A stretch of 5,015 bases of DNA. Origin: Plastoroseomonas sp036499545 (lineage in GTDB: Bacteria; Pseudomonadota; Alphaproteobacteria; Acetobacterales; Acetobacteraceae). The DNA is taken from the NCBI GenBank assembly GCA_036499545.1, contig DASYDR010000268.1, positions 1 through 5,015 on the forward strand. The letters are read 5' to 3'. Below, piece after piece: positions 1-5,015 of this stretch. The translations under genes were made by a program, and so were the position numbers. Numbering within the stretch: position 1 is the first letter of the stretch; each line of letters begins with the position of its first letter. Under the pieces are notes generated by a model, which did no database searches, was not told where the DNA came from, and saw only the letters and a program-made list of their open reading frames with translations.

Positions 1-45
1 CGCTACGGTGACAACATGGCAGATGGCAATCTCCTGCACGAATAA
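1..45 (+). CDS. C-terminal end of an upstream gene (partial)
   Basis: The frame beginning at base 1 is open and ends in TAA at 43-45, giving a 14-residue tail (RYGDNMADGNLLHE) that would be the end of a gene starting left of the window. A portal protein often lies just upstream of this kind of head cassette, so a portal is a reasonable guess from context, but nothing in 14 residues identifies it. The frame starting at base 2 is also open, to TGA at 59-61, and cannot be excluded; the third frame stops almost at once. The sequence here is less GC-rich than the rest of the window, so codon bias does not decide the frame. Confidence 0.3.
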   Translation, partial: RYGDNMADGNLLHE

Positions 46-130
46 ATACCAGAACTTCTGAATCCGTCCCTCACCTTTCCCCTTGCATCCCTCCACCGCG
101 CACTGGACAGGCGCGAATATGGAGGGCCCG
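46..130 (+). other. Intergenic gap of low GC content
   Basis: This 85-base stretch separates the probable upstream stop from the first complete gene. By hand count, bases 1-80 are 50% GC and bases 41-80 about 42%, far below the coding DNA that follows. It holds a small interrupted palindrome, CAGAA-C-TTCTG (50-60), too short to call an operator. A TTGCAT at 83-88 resembles a -35 box but has no fitting -10 box 16-18 bases downstream, so no promoter is called. The ribosome binding site GGAGGG (121-126) for the next gene lies at its right end. Confidence 0.45.
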
Positions 131-421
131 ATGGCACGCGACGCCGACACCATCCTTGCCGATGCCGAAACCGTCGCGCGCCAGGCGAAAGCGGTGCTCG
201 ACCAGCCCGGCCTGCAGCGCGCCTTCGCGCAGCTCGAAGCGCAATACCTCACGCAGATCCGCCACTCCGATCCCGCCCATGGGCAGCCGGAGCGGGAAAG
301 CGCCTTCCTGATGCTGCGCGCGCTCGATGCGCTGCGCGCTGATCTTGCCGCGGCCGCTGCCGGCGCCGCCATCGCTCACCGCAACCTCCGGTTCGCCGCG
401 AACCGCCAGCGCAGGAGCTGA
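131..421 (+). CDS. Small helical conserved phage protein, function unknown
   Basis: This 96-residue protein is rich in Ala, Arg, Leu and Gln and looks entirely alpha-helical, with no signal peptide or membrane segment. Visible landmarks are a first helix (about residues 5-22), a second amphipathic helix around LQRAFAQLEAQYL (28-40), a loop with HSDPAH (45-50), an RES motif (55-57), and a long Ala/Leu/Asp helix (58-83) followed by a basic tail ending NRQRRS. The overall pattern recalls short phage proteins found just before scaffold genes, but I cannot name a family. ATG 131 is chosen because GGAGGG (121-126) sits 4 bases upstream; in-frame TTG 83 and ATG 119 lack that site. Its stop (419-421) is separated from the scaffold-like ATG by a single base, so it is almost certainly co-translated with it. 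A head-assembly role is inferred from position only. Confidence 0.8.
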   Translation: MARDADTILADAETVARQAKAVLDQPGLQRAFAQLEAQYLTQIRHSDPAHGQPERESAFLMLRALDALRADLAAAAAGAAIAHRNLRFAANRQRRS

Positions 422-422
422 C

Positions 423-1454
423 ATGCCCTCCGACATCACCACGATGCCCGACACGCCCGCGCCGGGCACCGGCCTGGACAGTGCCGCCGCCAGCATCGCC
501 GATCTCCTGGCCCGCGACAGCGGAGAGCCAGGCGTTTCGGCGGCACGGCAGCCGCGGGCCACGGCGCCCGCGGCCGATGCGCCGCCATCCGATCCCGAAG
601 GCGAGACGCCGATCGCGGCTGAGGAGTTGGATCCGGAGCTCGAGATCGATGCCGAGGCGGATGCGGCCGAGGACGCGGATGATGCCGCGGAACCCGACAC
701 CGCGCAGACGCTGGTCACCATCGAGATCGACGGCAAGGAACAGCGGCTGCCGCTGGCGGAAGTGACCCGCGGCTATCTCCGCCAGGCCGACTACGCGCGC
801 AAGACCCAGGCGCTCGCCGCCGAGCGGCAATCCTTCGGCGAGGAAGCGGGCGCCGTGCGGCAGGAACGCCTGCAATACGCGCAGCTCCTGCCCGCCCTCG
901 CCTGGCAGATCCAGCAGATGCAGGGCCCGGAGCCGGATTGGGCGCGCCTGAAGGAAGACGATCCGGTCGGCTACATGCTGCAGCGTGACGAATGGCGCGA
1001 TCGCCAGGCCCGCGTGGACGCGGCGCGGCAGGAATATGAGCGGGTGCGCGAAGCAGAGGCGATCGCCACCGATGATGCGCTGCGCACCAGGCTGCGGGAT
1101 GAAGGCGCGCTGCTGGTCCAGGCCATGCCGGCCTGGCGCGACCGCGAACGCCGCGATGCCGATCGGGCCCGGGTGCGGGATTATGGCCGCAAGCTCGGCT
1201 GGTCGGAGGCGGAGCTGTCCTCCGTCACCGATCATCGCGCCGTGCTCGTCCTCTACAAGGCGATGCAATACGACGCGGCGATGCAGAAGCGGCTGTCGCC
1301 GGCACCGCCGCGGCCGCGGGCGCCGGCGCCGCAACCCGGCGCGCAGCGCCCGCCCGCGTCCCGCCAGGTCGCCGAGCTGACGCGCGCGAAGCAGCGCCTG
1401 GCGCAATCCAACAGCCTGCGCGACGCGCGGGCCGTCATCGAACAACTCCTCTGA
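423..1454 (+). CDS. Phage capsid scaffolding protein (probable)
   Basis: This is a 343-residue protein. Scaffolding proteins line the inside of the procapsid, steer coat protein assembly and leave before or during DNA packaging. The N-terminal 95 residues are disordered-looking, Pro/Ala-rich and then strongly acidic (EELDPELEIDAEADAAED region, about 60-90) with no lysine. A conserved-looking core follows: TIEIDGKEQ (99-107), LPLAEVTRGY (109-118) and LRQADYARKTQ (119-129), a pattern I associate with podovirus-type scaffold proteins. The middle (about 125-290) is charged and helical, likely coiled coil. A proline-rich linker (293-311) leads to a basic C-terminal helix (315-343), similar in layout to scaffolds whose basic C-terminus binds coat protein. 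ATG 423 is chosen because AGGAG (413-417) lies 5 bases upstream. Immediate placement before the capsid gene supports the call. No maturation protease is visible in the window. Exact family membership is not proven. Confidence 0.8.
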   Translation: MPSDITTMPDTPAPGTGLDSAAASIADLLARDSGEPGVSAARQPRATAPAADAPPSDPEGETPIAAEELDPELEIDAEADAAEDADDAAEPDTAQTLVTIEIDGKEQRLPLAEVTRGYLRQADYARKTQALAAERQSFGEEAGAVRQERLQYAQLLPALAWQIQQMQGPEPDWARLKEDDPVGYMLQRDEWRDRQARVDAARQEYERVREAEAIATDDALRTRLRDEGALLVQAMPAWRDRERRDADRARVRDYGRKLGWSEAELSSVTDHRAVLVLYKAMQYDAAMQKRLSPAPPRPRAPAPQPGAQRPPASRQVAELTRAKQRLAQSNSLRDARAVIEQLL

Positions 1455-1468
1455 CGGAGAGACAGGCC

Positions 1469-2431
1469 ATGGCCAAGGTCACCAACGCCTTCACCACCTA
1501 CGGCGCCAAGGGCAACCGCGAGGATCTCGCGAATGCCATCTACAATATCGATCCGACCGATCGCCCCTTCATGACGGCGATCGGCACCCGCGGTGCGACC
1601 AACGTCCAGTTCGACTGGCAGACGGAAAACCTGCCCGCCGTCAACAAGGCGAACCGGAAGGAGGAAGGGTTCGAGCTGACGCGCAGCGCCGCGCAGCCGA
1701 CCGTGCGGCGCGCCAATGTGTGCCAGATCTCGACGCGGGATGCGACCGTCTCGGGTTCCCAGGAACGGGCGGATGCCGCCGGCAAGCGGGGCGAGATGGC
1801 GCACCAGATCGCGCTGTCCGGCAAGGCGCTGCTGCGCGATATGGAGAGCATCCTGGTCGGCGAACAGGCGCGCAACAATGGCGACGACGCGACGCCGACC
1901 GCGCGCGCGACCCGTGCCTTCGAGCACTGGCTGACCACCAATGCCGGCTATGGCACCGGCGGCGCCAATCCGGTGAGCGAGACCGCCGCGATCACCAACG
2001 GCACGCTGCGCGCCTTCAGCGAGACGCTGCTGGCGGATGCCATCCAGGAAACCTACGAGAATGGTGGCGAGCCGACCTTGCTGATGATGGGCCCCTACGC
2101 GAAGCGCAAGTTCAGCGGCTTCGCCGGGCGCCAGAACAGCCGGGTGAAGATCGACGCGGATGAGATCGTGGCCGCGGCGGATTTCTACCTGTCCGATTTC
2201 GGGGAGCTGAAGGCGGTGCCGTCGCGCTGGCAGCGGCCGCGCACCGTGTTCGGCATCGATCCGGAATACGCGAAGGTCGCCTATTACCGGCGGCTGAAGA
2301 CCGATGACATCGCGAAGATCGGCGATGCCGAGACCAAGATGCTGGTCAGCGAGTACGGGCTCGAGGTCTCCAACGAAGCCGCGCATTTCAAGATCGCCGA
2401 TATCGCACCCTCGGCCGCCGAGGAGCCGTGA
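1469..2431 (+). CDS. Major capsid protein, SU10-like (DUF5309) type
   Basis: This 320-residue protein would form the icosahedral shell, probably with an HK97-type fold (known for phage coat proteins generally; not visible in sequence). Landmarks I recognise from the SU10 major capsid/DUF5309 family are AIYNIDPTDRPFMTAIG (23-39), FDWQTENL (48-55), VSGSQ (94-98) with the following Ala/Gly/Glu-rich helix, KALLRDME (119-126), a mid-protein ENGGEP...MMGPYAKRKFSGFAG stretch, FGIDPEYAKVAYYR, and the C-terminal EYGLEVSNEAAH (295-306) strand. The length fits the family. ATG 1469 follows GGAGAG (1456-1461) with 7 bases of spacing and starts 14 bases after the scaffold-like stop. The first residues (MAKVTNAFTTY) look like a normal family N-terminus. 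A strong GC hairpin lies just downstream. The identification rests on recalled motifs rather than a search, but the pattern is distinctive. Confidence 0.9.
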   Translation: MAKVTNAFTTYGAKGNREDLANAIYNIDPTDRPFMTAIGTRGATNVQFDWQTENLPAVNKANRKEEGFELTRSAAQPTVRRANVCQISTRDATVSGSQERADAAGKRGEMAHQIALSGKALLRDMESILVGEQARNNGDDATPTARATRAFEHWLTTNAGYGTGGANPVSETAAITNGTLRAFSETLLADAIQETYENGGEPTLLMMGPYAKRKFSGFAGRQNSRVKIDADEIVAAADFYLSDFGELKAVPSRWQRPRTVFGIDPEYAKVAYYRRLKTDDIAKIGDAETKMLVSEYGLEVSNEAAHFKIADIAPSAAEEP

Positions 2432-2440
2432 CGGCGCAAG

Positions 2441-2469
2441 GGCGGCGGGCGCGCGCGGCGCCCGCCGCC
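2441..2469 (+). promoter_or_regulatory. 12-bp perfect GC hairpin after the capsid gene
   Basis: Bases 2441-2452 (GGCGGCGGGCGC) are the exact reverse complement of 2458-2469, leaving a 5-base loop GCGCG (2453-2457). All 12 pairs are G-C. The hairpin starts 10 bases after the capsid stop codon and ends 15 bases before the GGGGGA ribosome binding site of the next gene. There is no run of T after the stem (the sequence continues GCCCATTCC), so it is not a standard intrinsic terminator. A partial terminator/attenuator, or an RNA-stabilising 3' structure that leaves capsid mRNA more abundant than the downstream message, are the likeliest roles; both are inference. A shifted 9-bp pairing (2440-2448 with 2465-2473) is also possible. 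Confidence 0.6.
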
Positions 2470-2494
2470 GCCCATTCCGGAAGCGGGGGACAGC

Positions 2495-2815
2495 ATGGCG
2501 ACGCGGCAGCACATCTATGACCGGCATGGCGGCATCCTGCGCACGCTGGTCTGGAATCCGGCGGAGACGGAAAGCCGCCAGGGCGGCGCCATGCATTTCG
2601 TCACCCGGCAGGATTGCGACGGCATCCTCGCGGCCAACCGGCGCGATACCGAAGCCGATCAGCGCGGACGCGATTTCCGCTTGGCGGCGCGGGTGCCGCT
2701 GACCGTGATCGACCGCGCGATGCGCGAAGGCTGGATGAACGACCGCGCGGCCTGGCGGCGCTGGCTGAATGACGGCGCCAATGCCGGCTTCCGCGTGTGG
2801 CAGGGGCGCGTCTGA
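2495..2815 (+). CDS. Conserved phage protein between capsid and adaptor genes
   Basis: This is a 106-residue soluble protein with no signal peptide or membrane segment. The N-terminal third has HIYDRHGGILRTLVWNP (6-22); a central helix carries QDCDGILAANRRD (39-51); then comes AARVPLTVIDRAMREGW (64-80); and the C-terminus has WRRWLNDGANAGFRVWQGRV (87-106). The ending WLND..N..FRVW.GRV and the VPLTV helix resemble a short conserved protein I recall beside DUF5309-type capsid genes, but I know of no established function. A head-completion or connector role is inferred only from its position. ATG 2495 has GGGGGA (2485-2490) 4 bases upstream. It follows the capsid gene after 63 bases containing the hairpin, and its TGA overlaps the next ATG by one base (TGATG, 2813-2817). 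Confidence 0.8.
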   Translation: MATRQHIYDRHGGILRTLVWNPAETESRQGGAMHFVTRQDCDGILAANRRDTEADQRGRDFRLAARVPLTVIDRAMREGWMNDRAAWRRWLNDGANAGFRVWQGRV

Positions 2816-3465
2816 TGGCACTGTCGGACTATGCCGAGCTGCAGGAAAGCATCGCGTCCTGGCTGAACCGCCGCGACCTCACCGCGCGGATCCCGGATTT
2901 CATCCGGCTGGCGGAGGACGACATCAACACCCGGCTGCGGGACCGGCGCATGCATCGCCATGTCGACGCGCTGATCACCGACCAGCCGGTGGCATTGCCG
3001 GAGGATTGGCTCGAAGCGGTGCGGCTGACGCCCAAGGGGCGGCACCGGCCGCTGAGCCTGGTCACGCTGGACCACATCCAGGCGCTGCGCGGCCGCCGGC
3101 CGCCATCCGACGCGCCGGCGCCGGAATACTGGGCGGAGGCCGGCATGCCGCAGTGCTTCGCCATCGCCGGCACGGTGATCGAGTTCTTCCCGATGCCGGC
3201 GCAGCCGGTGACGGTGGAGATGGTCTATGTCCAGCGACTGCCGCGGCTGGGCGCGGAGGCGCCCGGCAACTGGCTGCTACGCGAGGACAGCGCCATCTAC
3301 CTCTATGGCAGCCTCGCGCAGGCGGAGCCCTATCTGAAGAACGACGAGCGCCTGGCGGTCTGGGCCGGCCTCTACACCGATCGTGTCAACAACCGCAATG
3401 CAGCGTCGGAGGCCGCGCGGTTCAGCGGCGGCCCGCTGCGGCGGGTGCACAGGGGATTCCGCTGA
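2815..3465 (+). CDS. Head-to-tail adaptor-like protein (SU10 adaptor type)
   Basis: This 216-residue protein is the likely connector between portal and tail. The N-terminal helical region reads SDYAELQESIASWLNRRDL (4-22) followed by IPDFIRLAEDDINTRLRDRRM (26-46), a pattern typical of podovirus-type adaptor proteins, where small helical domains ring the portal. The middle is beta-like, with PLSLVTLDHIQ, then a TVIEFFPMP strand and VTVEMVYVQRLP. The C-terminal AIYLYGSLAQAEPYLKNDERLA (160-181) is a helix pair also common in this family, and the tail is basic. ATG 2815 shares its A with the upstream TGA (TGATG). AGGGG (2802-2806) lies 8 bases upstream, which favours this over the GTG-type in-frame extension at 2797. 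Identification is from remembered family patterns; a generic tail or connector protein is the alternative. Confidence 0.75.
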   Translation: MALSDYAELQESIASWLNRRDLTARIPDFIRLAEDDINTRLRDRRMHRHVDALITDQPVALPEDWLEAVRLTPKGRHRPLSLVTLDHIQALRGRRPPSDAPAPEYWAEAGMPQCFAIAGTVIEFFPMPAQPVTVEMVYVQRLPRLGAEAPGNWLLREDSAIYLYGSLAQAEPYLKNDERLAVWAGLYTDRVNNRNAASEAARFSGGPLRRVHRGFR

Positions 3466-3896
3466 TGCCCGGCTTCACGAACTACCTGGAGGAGAAGCTG
3501 ATCCGGCATACCTTCGGCGGCGCGGCCTTCGCGCAGCCGGCGGGGATCCATGCCAGCCTGTTCACCACGGCGCCCGGGGAGACCGGCGGCGGCACGGAGG
3601 TTTCCGGCGCCGGCTATGCGCGGTGTCCGGTTGCCATGTCCTTCATCCTCGATGCCGGCTCGGGCCGCTGGATCGCGAGCAATGCCGTGACGGTGCTGTT
3701 CCCGGTCGCCGGTGCCGGCGGTTGGGGAACGGTCACCTGGTTCGCCCTGTTCGATGCGGCGACCGGCGGCAACATGCTGGCCTATGCGCAGCTCACCGAC
3801 CCGGCATCCGGCTTTGTCACGCCGATGCCGAAGGCGGTCGATTACGGCGACGCGATCCGGTTCGAACCGGCGGCGCTGCAGGTGGCGCTCGACTGA
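3465..3896 (+). CDS. Phage tail-fibre-type structural protein, small
   Basis: This is a 143-residue protein with a mostly beta, Gly/Ala-rich sequence and no membrane segment. It starts FTNYLEEKLIRHTFGG (4-19), then IHASLFTTAPGETGGGTEVSG (28-48) and GYARCPV (50-56), followed by WGTVTWFALFDAATGGNMLAYAQL (87-110) and VDYGDAIRFEPAALQVALD (125-143). The order N.YLE..L.RH.F, LFT..P, GTEVSG.GYAR, WG.VT....FDA.TGGN and GD.I.F....L.V.LD matches a widespread family of short phage tail or fibre proteins (sometimes labelled Gp80-like). The biochemical role is poorly known and is inferred as a virion tail component. ATG 3465 overlaps the previous stop (TGATG, 3463-3467), and AGGGGA (3451-3456) sits 8 bases before it. 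The reading frame is also open far upstream inside the adaptor gene, but that is a high-GC shadow. Confidence 0.75.
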   Translation: MPGFTNYLEEKLIRHTFGGAAFAQPAGIHASLFTTAPGETGGGTEVSGAGYARCPVAMSFILDAGSGRWIASNAVTVLFPVAGAGGWGTVTWFALFDAATGGNMLAYAQLTDPASGFVTPMPKAVDYGDAIRFEPAALQVALD

Positions 3897-4402
3897 TGCC
3901 CATCACCGGCAGCACCCGCCCCTTCGGCGCCGGGCCGTTCGGCTTCGCGGCATTCGGCAGCTGGCGCATCGACCGCGCCGGCGCGCGCGCGCCGGCCGAT
4001 GGCGCCGCGGGCGGTGGCGTGCTGCGGTCGCGGCGGGGCATGGGCCGGGCCGCGGCGGCCTCCGCGACCATGGGCGGCATGCTCAACCCGAAGGCCGCTG
4101 GTGGCGCGCTGGCGGCGGCCAGCGGCGCGGCCGGCGGCATCCGTCGCGATGGCAGCCGCGGTGCTTGGCTGGTCGCGTTCAGCGATACGGCCGGTGGCGC
4201 CTTCCCGATGCGCGGCGGCTTCGGTCAGGCCGGTGCGGCATCCGCGCTGCGCGGCCGCCTGCGGTTGCTGTGGGACCGGCCGGACGACGCGCCCGCGGAC
4301 GCCATCTGGAACCCCGTCGCGCCCGGCGGCAGCGGCCCCTGGCAGCCCATCCCCATGCCTGGCGCGCCGGTCTGGCAGCCGCGGCAGCCCCCGGAGATCT
4401 GA
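3896..4402 (+). CDS. Unrecognised Gly/Ala-rich protein with C-terminal Trp repeat
   Basis: I do not recognise this 168-residue protein. It begins with phenylalanine-glycine repeats (PFGAGPFGFAAFGSW, 9-23), as seen at the start of some phage tail proteins. The middle (about 24-115) is low-complexity Gly, Ala, Arg and Ser with several GG and AA runs. The C-terminus has four tryptophans at 126, 138, 149 and 160; the last three begin an 11-residue Pro-rich repeat (WNPVAP..., WQPIPM..., WQPRQP...). There is no signal peptide. A structural role, perhaps as a tail or fibre accessory, is inferred from its place between two fibre-type genes. ATG 3896 overlaps the upstream stop (TGATG, 3894-3898). The nearest purine-rich site is a weak AGGTGG (3880-3885) 10 bases away, so expression may depend on coupling to the upstream gene. 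Confidence 0.7.
   Translation: MPITGSTRPFGAGPFGFAAFGSWRIDRAGARAPADGAAGGGVLRSRRGMGRAAAASATMGGMLNPKAAGGALAAASGAAGGIRRDGSRGAWLVAFSDTAGGAFPMRGGFGQAGAASALRGRLRLLWDRPDDAPADAIWNPVAPGGSGPWQPIPMPGAPVWQPRQPPEI
3977..3996. repeat. 20-bp perfect palindrome of alternating G/C
   Basis: The bases GCCGGCGCGCGCGCGCCGGC form a perfect palindrome with no loop, lying inside the coding sequence and encoding part of an Arg/Ala/Gly stretch. The inner run alternates C and G, a pattern that can favour Z-DNA or cruciform structure. Chance in very GC-rich coding DNA is the simplest explanation. Confidence 0.5.
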
Positions 4403-4405
4403 GCC

Positions 4406-5015
4406 ATGGCAGACGCCTTCACCCCGACGCTCAATCTCACGAAGCCGGAGATCAACCAGAGCATCAACACCTGGGGCAACAAGCTCAACGGCGACATGGA
4501 CCTGCTCGACCAGTTCGCACAGGAGACGCAGGCGGATGTCGCGGATCTGCAGGACCGGGTGGAAGCGCTGGAGGCCGTCGCGGTCCCCGCCGGGCTGATC
4601 GCGATGTGGAGCGGGGCGGAAAATGCGGTGCCGGCGGGCTGGGCGCTCTGCAACGGCAGCAACGGCACGCCGAACCTGCGGGACAAGTTCGTCGTGGCGG
4701 CCGGGCCGACCCGGGGCGTGGGCACGACGGGCGGCGCCGACAGCCAGACGGTCGGGACCAGCGCCGCCGGCGCCCATGCGCATGGCGGTGCCACGGCGGG
4801 CACCGCGATCAGTGAAGCGCAGATGCCGCCGCACCAGCATGGGGGGAGCACGGATGCGCAGGGTTATCACGCGCACAACGTTCCCAATGCGGTTGGTCCA
4901 GTCGGCGCATCTATCCTACAAGGCGGCTCAGCCTATAATTGGGCTACGACTACCCTGAGCACCGAAGCGGGCGGCGTTCATGTGCACAACATTGCCACGG
5001 ACTTCCGCGGTGGTG
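4406..5015 (+). CDS. Tail-collar/tail fibre protein, 3' end cut by window
   Basis: The reading frame from ATG 4406 stays open for 203 codons to the right edge, so the protein is partial. It is probably the tail fibre or collar subunit that contacts the host surface. Residues 1-35 (FTPTLNLTKPEINQSINTWG and following) look like a virion-attachment domain; 33-57 form a likely coiled coil (DVADLQDRVEALEAV); residues 60-100 match the phage Tail Collar pattern VPAGLIAMWSG...VPAGWALCNGSNGTPNLRDKFVVAAG. After this come four HxH motifs: HAH 124-126, HQH 143-145, HAH 155-157 and HVH 192-194. In T4-type fibres such motifs bind metal along a trimer axis (known for that family; inferred here). GGAG (4393-4396) lies 9 bases before ATG 4406, and the gene starts 3 bases after the previous stop. 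From about base 4861 the codon use changes to less GC-rich codons, suggesting exchange of the tip. Confidence 0.9.
   Translation, partial: MADAFTPTLNLTKPEINQSINTWGNKLNGDMDLLDQFAQETQADVADLQDRVEALEAVAVPAGLIAMWSGAENAVPAGWALCNGSNGTPNLRDKFVVAAGPTRGVGTTGGADSQTVGTSAAGAHAHGGATAGTAISEAQMPPHQHGGSTDAQGYHAHNVPNAVGPVGASILQGGSAYNWATTTLSTEAGGVHVHNIATDFRGG

Noticed and set aside
50..60. Small interrupted palindrome CAGAA-C-TTCTG
   Set aside because: Five-base arms are expected by chance, there is no second copy nearby, and no promoter is adjacent.
83..120. Possible sigma70 promoter (TTGCAT at 83-88)
   Set aside because: Bases 106-111, where a -10 box should be, read GACAGG; the better AT-rich hexamer GAATAT (115-120) is too far away.
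83..130. Upstream TTG 83 or ATG 119 starts for the first complete gene
   Set aside because: ATG 131 has GGAGGG 4 bases upstream, while the upstream candidates lack a comparable site and would add residues of poor helical character.
327..422. ATG 327 as start of the scaffold-like gene
   Set aside because: It would overlap the previous gene by about 95 bases; ATG 423 has AGGAG 5 bases upstream and fits the gene order.
1308..1330. Adjacent 12-bp palindromes CCGCGGCCGCGG and GGCGCCGGCGCC
   Set aside because: They fall in the Pro/Ala-rich linker of the scaffold-like gene, where GC-only codons readily produce such palindromes.
249..1445. Long minus-strand open frame (398 codons) opposite the scaffold-like gene
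   Set aside because: High-GC coding DNA leaves antisense frames open. The translation is Arg/Gly/Leu-rich without recognisable domains, and the plus strand has a scaffold-like protein with a good ribosome binding site.
1253..2821. Very long minus-strand open frame (522 codons) opposite the capsid gene
   Set aside because: It crosses three plus-strand genes and the hairpin, shows no recognisable motif, and is explained as a shadow of the strongly identified capsid gene.
2769..3464. Upstream extension of the 143-residue tail protein through the adaptor gene
   Set aside because: The extra 232 codons lie out of frame over the adaptor-like gene and are low-complexity Ala/Gly/Arg. The recognisable family N-terminus begins exactly at ATG 3465.
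3383..3895. Upstream extension of the Trp-repeat protein
   Set aside because: It overlaps the tail-fibre-type gene in another frame; the TGATG junction at 3894-3898 matches the start pattern of the two preceding genes.
1..5015. Search for CRISPR arrays, tRNA genes, insertion sequences, att sites or defence genes
   Set aside because: No spaced direct repeats, cloverleaf, transposase motif or terminal repeats were seen by eye; the coding space is filled by virion-type genes.

Overview
The window is very GC-rich (hand counts of sampled blocks in coding DNA give about 74%) and holds a compact, one-directional run of bacteriophage virion genes. All eight supported coding regions are on the plus strand. 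The composition and G/C-ending codons suggest a high-GC proteobacterium, possibly an alphaproteobacterium such as a Rhodospirillales/Acetobacteraceae-like host; this is inferred from composition and protein style only. No integrase, repressor, terminase, lysis gene, tRNA or att site is visible, so the sequence cannot show whether this is a free phage, an integrated prophage or a remnant.

Layout, left to right. Bases 1-45 are probably the last codons of an upstream gene, with no recognisable product. A low-GC gap (46-130) follows. Next comes the head-assembly block: a 96-residue helical protein (131-421), a 343-residue scaffold-like protein (423-1454) and a 320-residue major capsid protein of the SU10-like/DUF5309 type (1469-2431). 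A GC-only 12-bp perfect hairpin lies just after the capsid gene. Then comes the connector and tail block: a 106-residue conserved phage protein (2495-2815), a 216-residue head-to-tail adaptor-like protein (2815-3465), a 143-residue tail-fibre-type protein (3465-3896), a 168-residue Gly/Ala-rich protein with a tryptophan repeat at its C-terminus (3896-4402), and the first 203 residues of a tail-collar/fibre protein that runs off the right edge (4406-5015).

The inferred division of labour is as follows. The scaffold-like protein guides capsid assembly, the capsid protein builds the shell, the adaptor-like protein joins the portal vertex to the tail, and the last three genes supply tail or fibre parts, ending in a probable receptor-binding fibre. 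Every gene has a plausible ribosome binding site. The three junctions from 2815 to 3896 are all TGATG stop/start overlaps, which points to translational coupling. No internal promoter is convincing, so transcription probably enters from upstream.

I do not see a clearly new biological system. The parts most worth a second look are the hairpin after the capsid gene, the unrecognised tryptophan-repeat protein, and the composition and codon shift in the histidine-rich distal part of the fibre gene.
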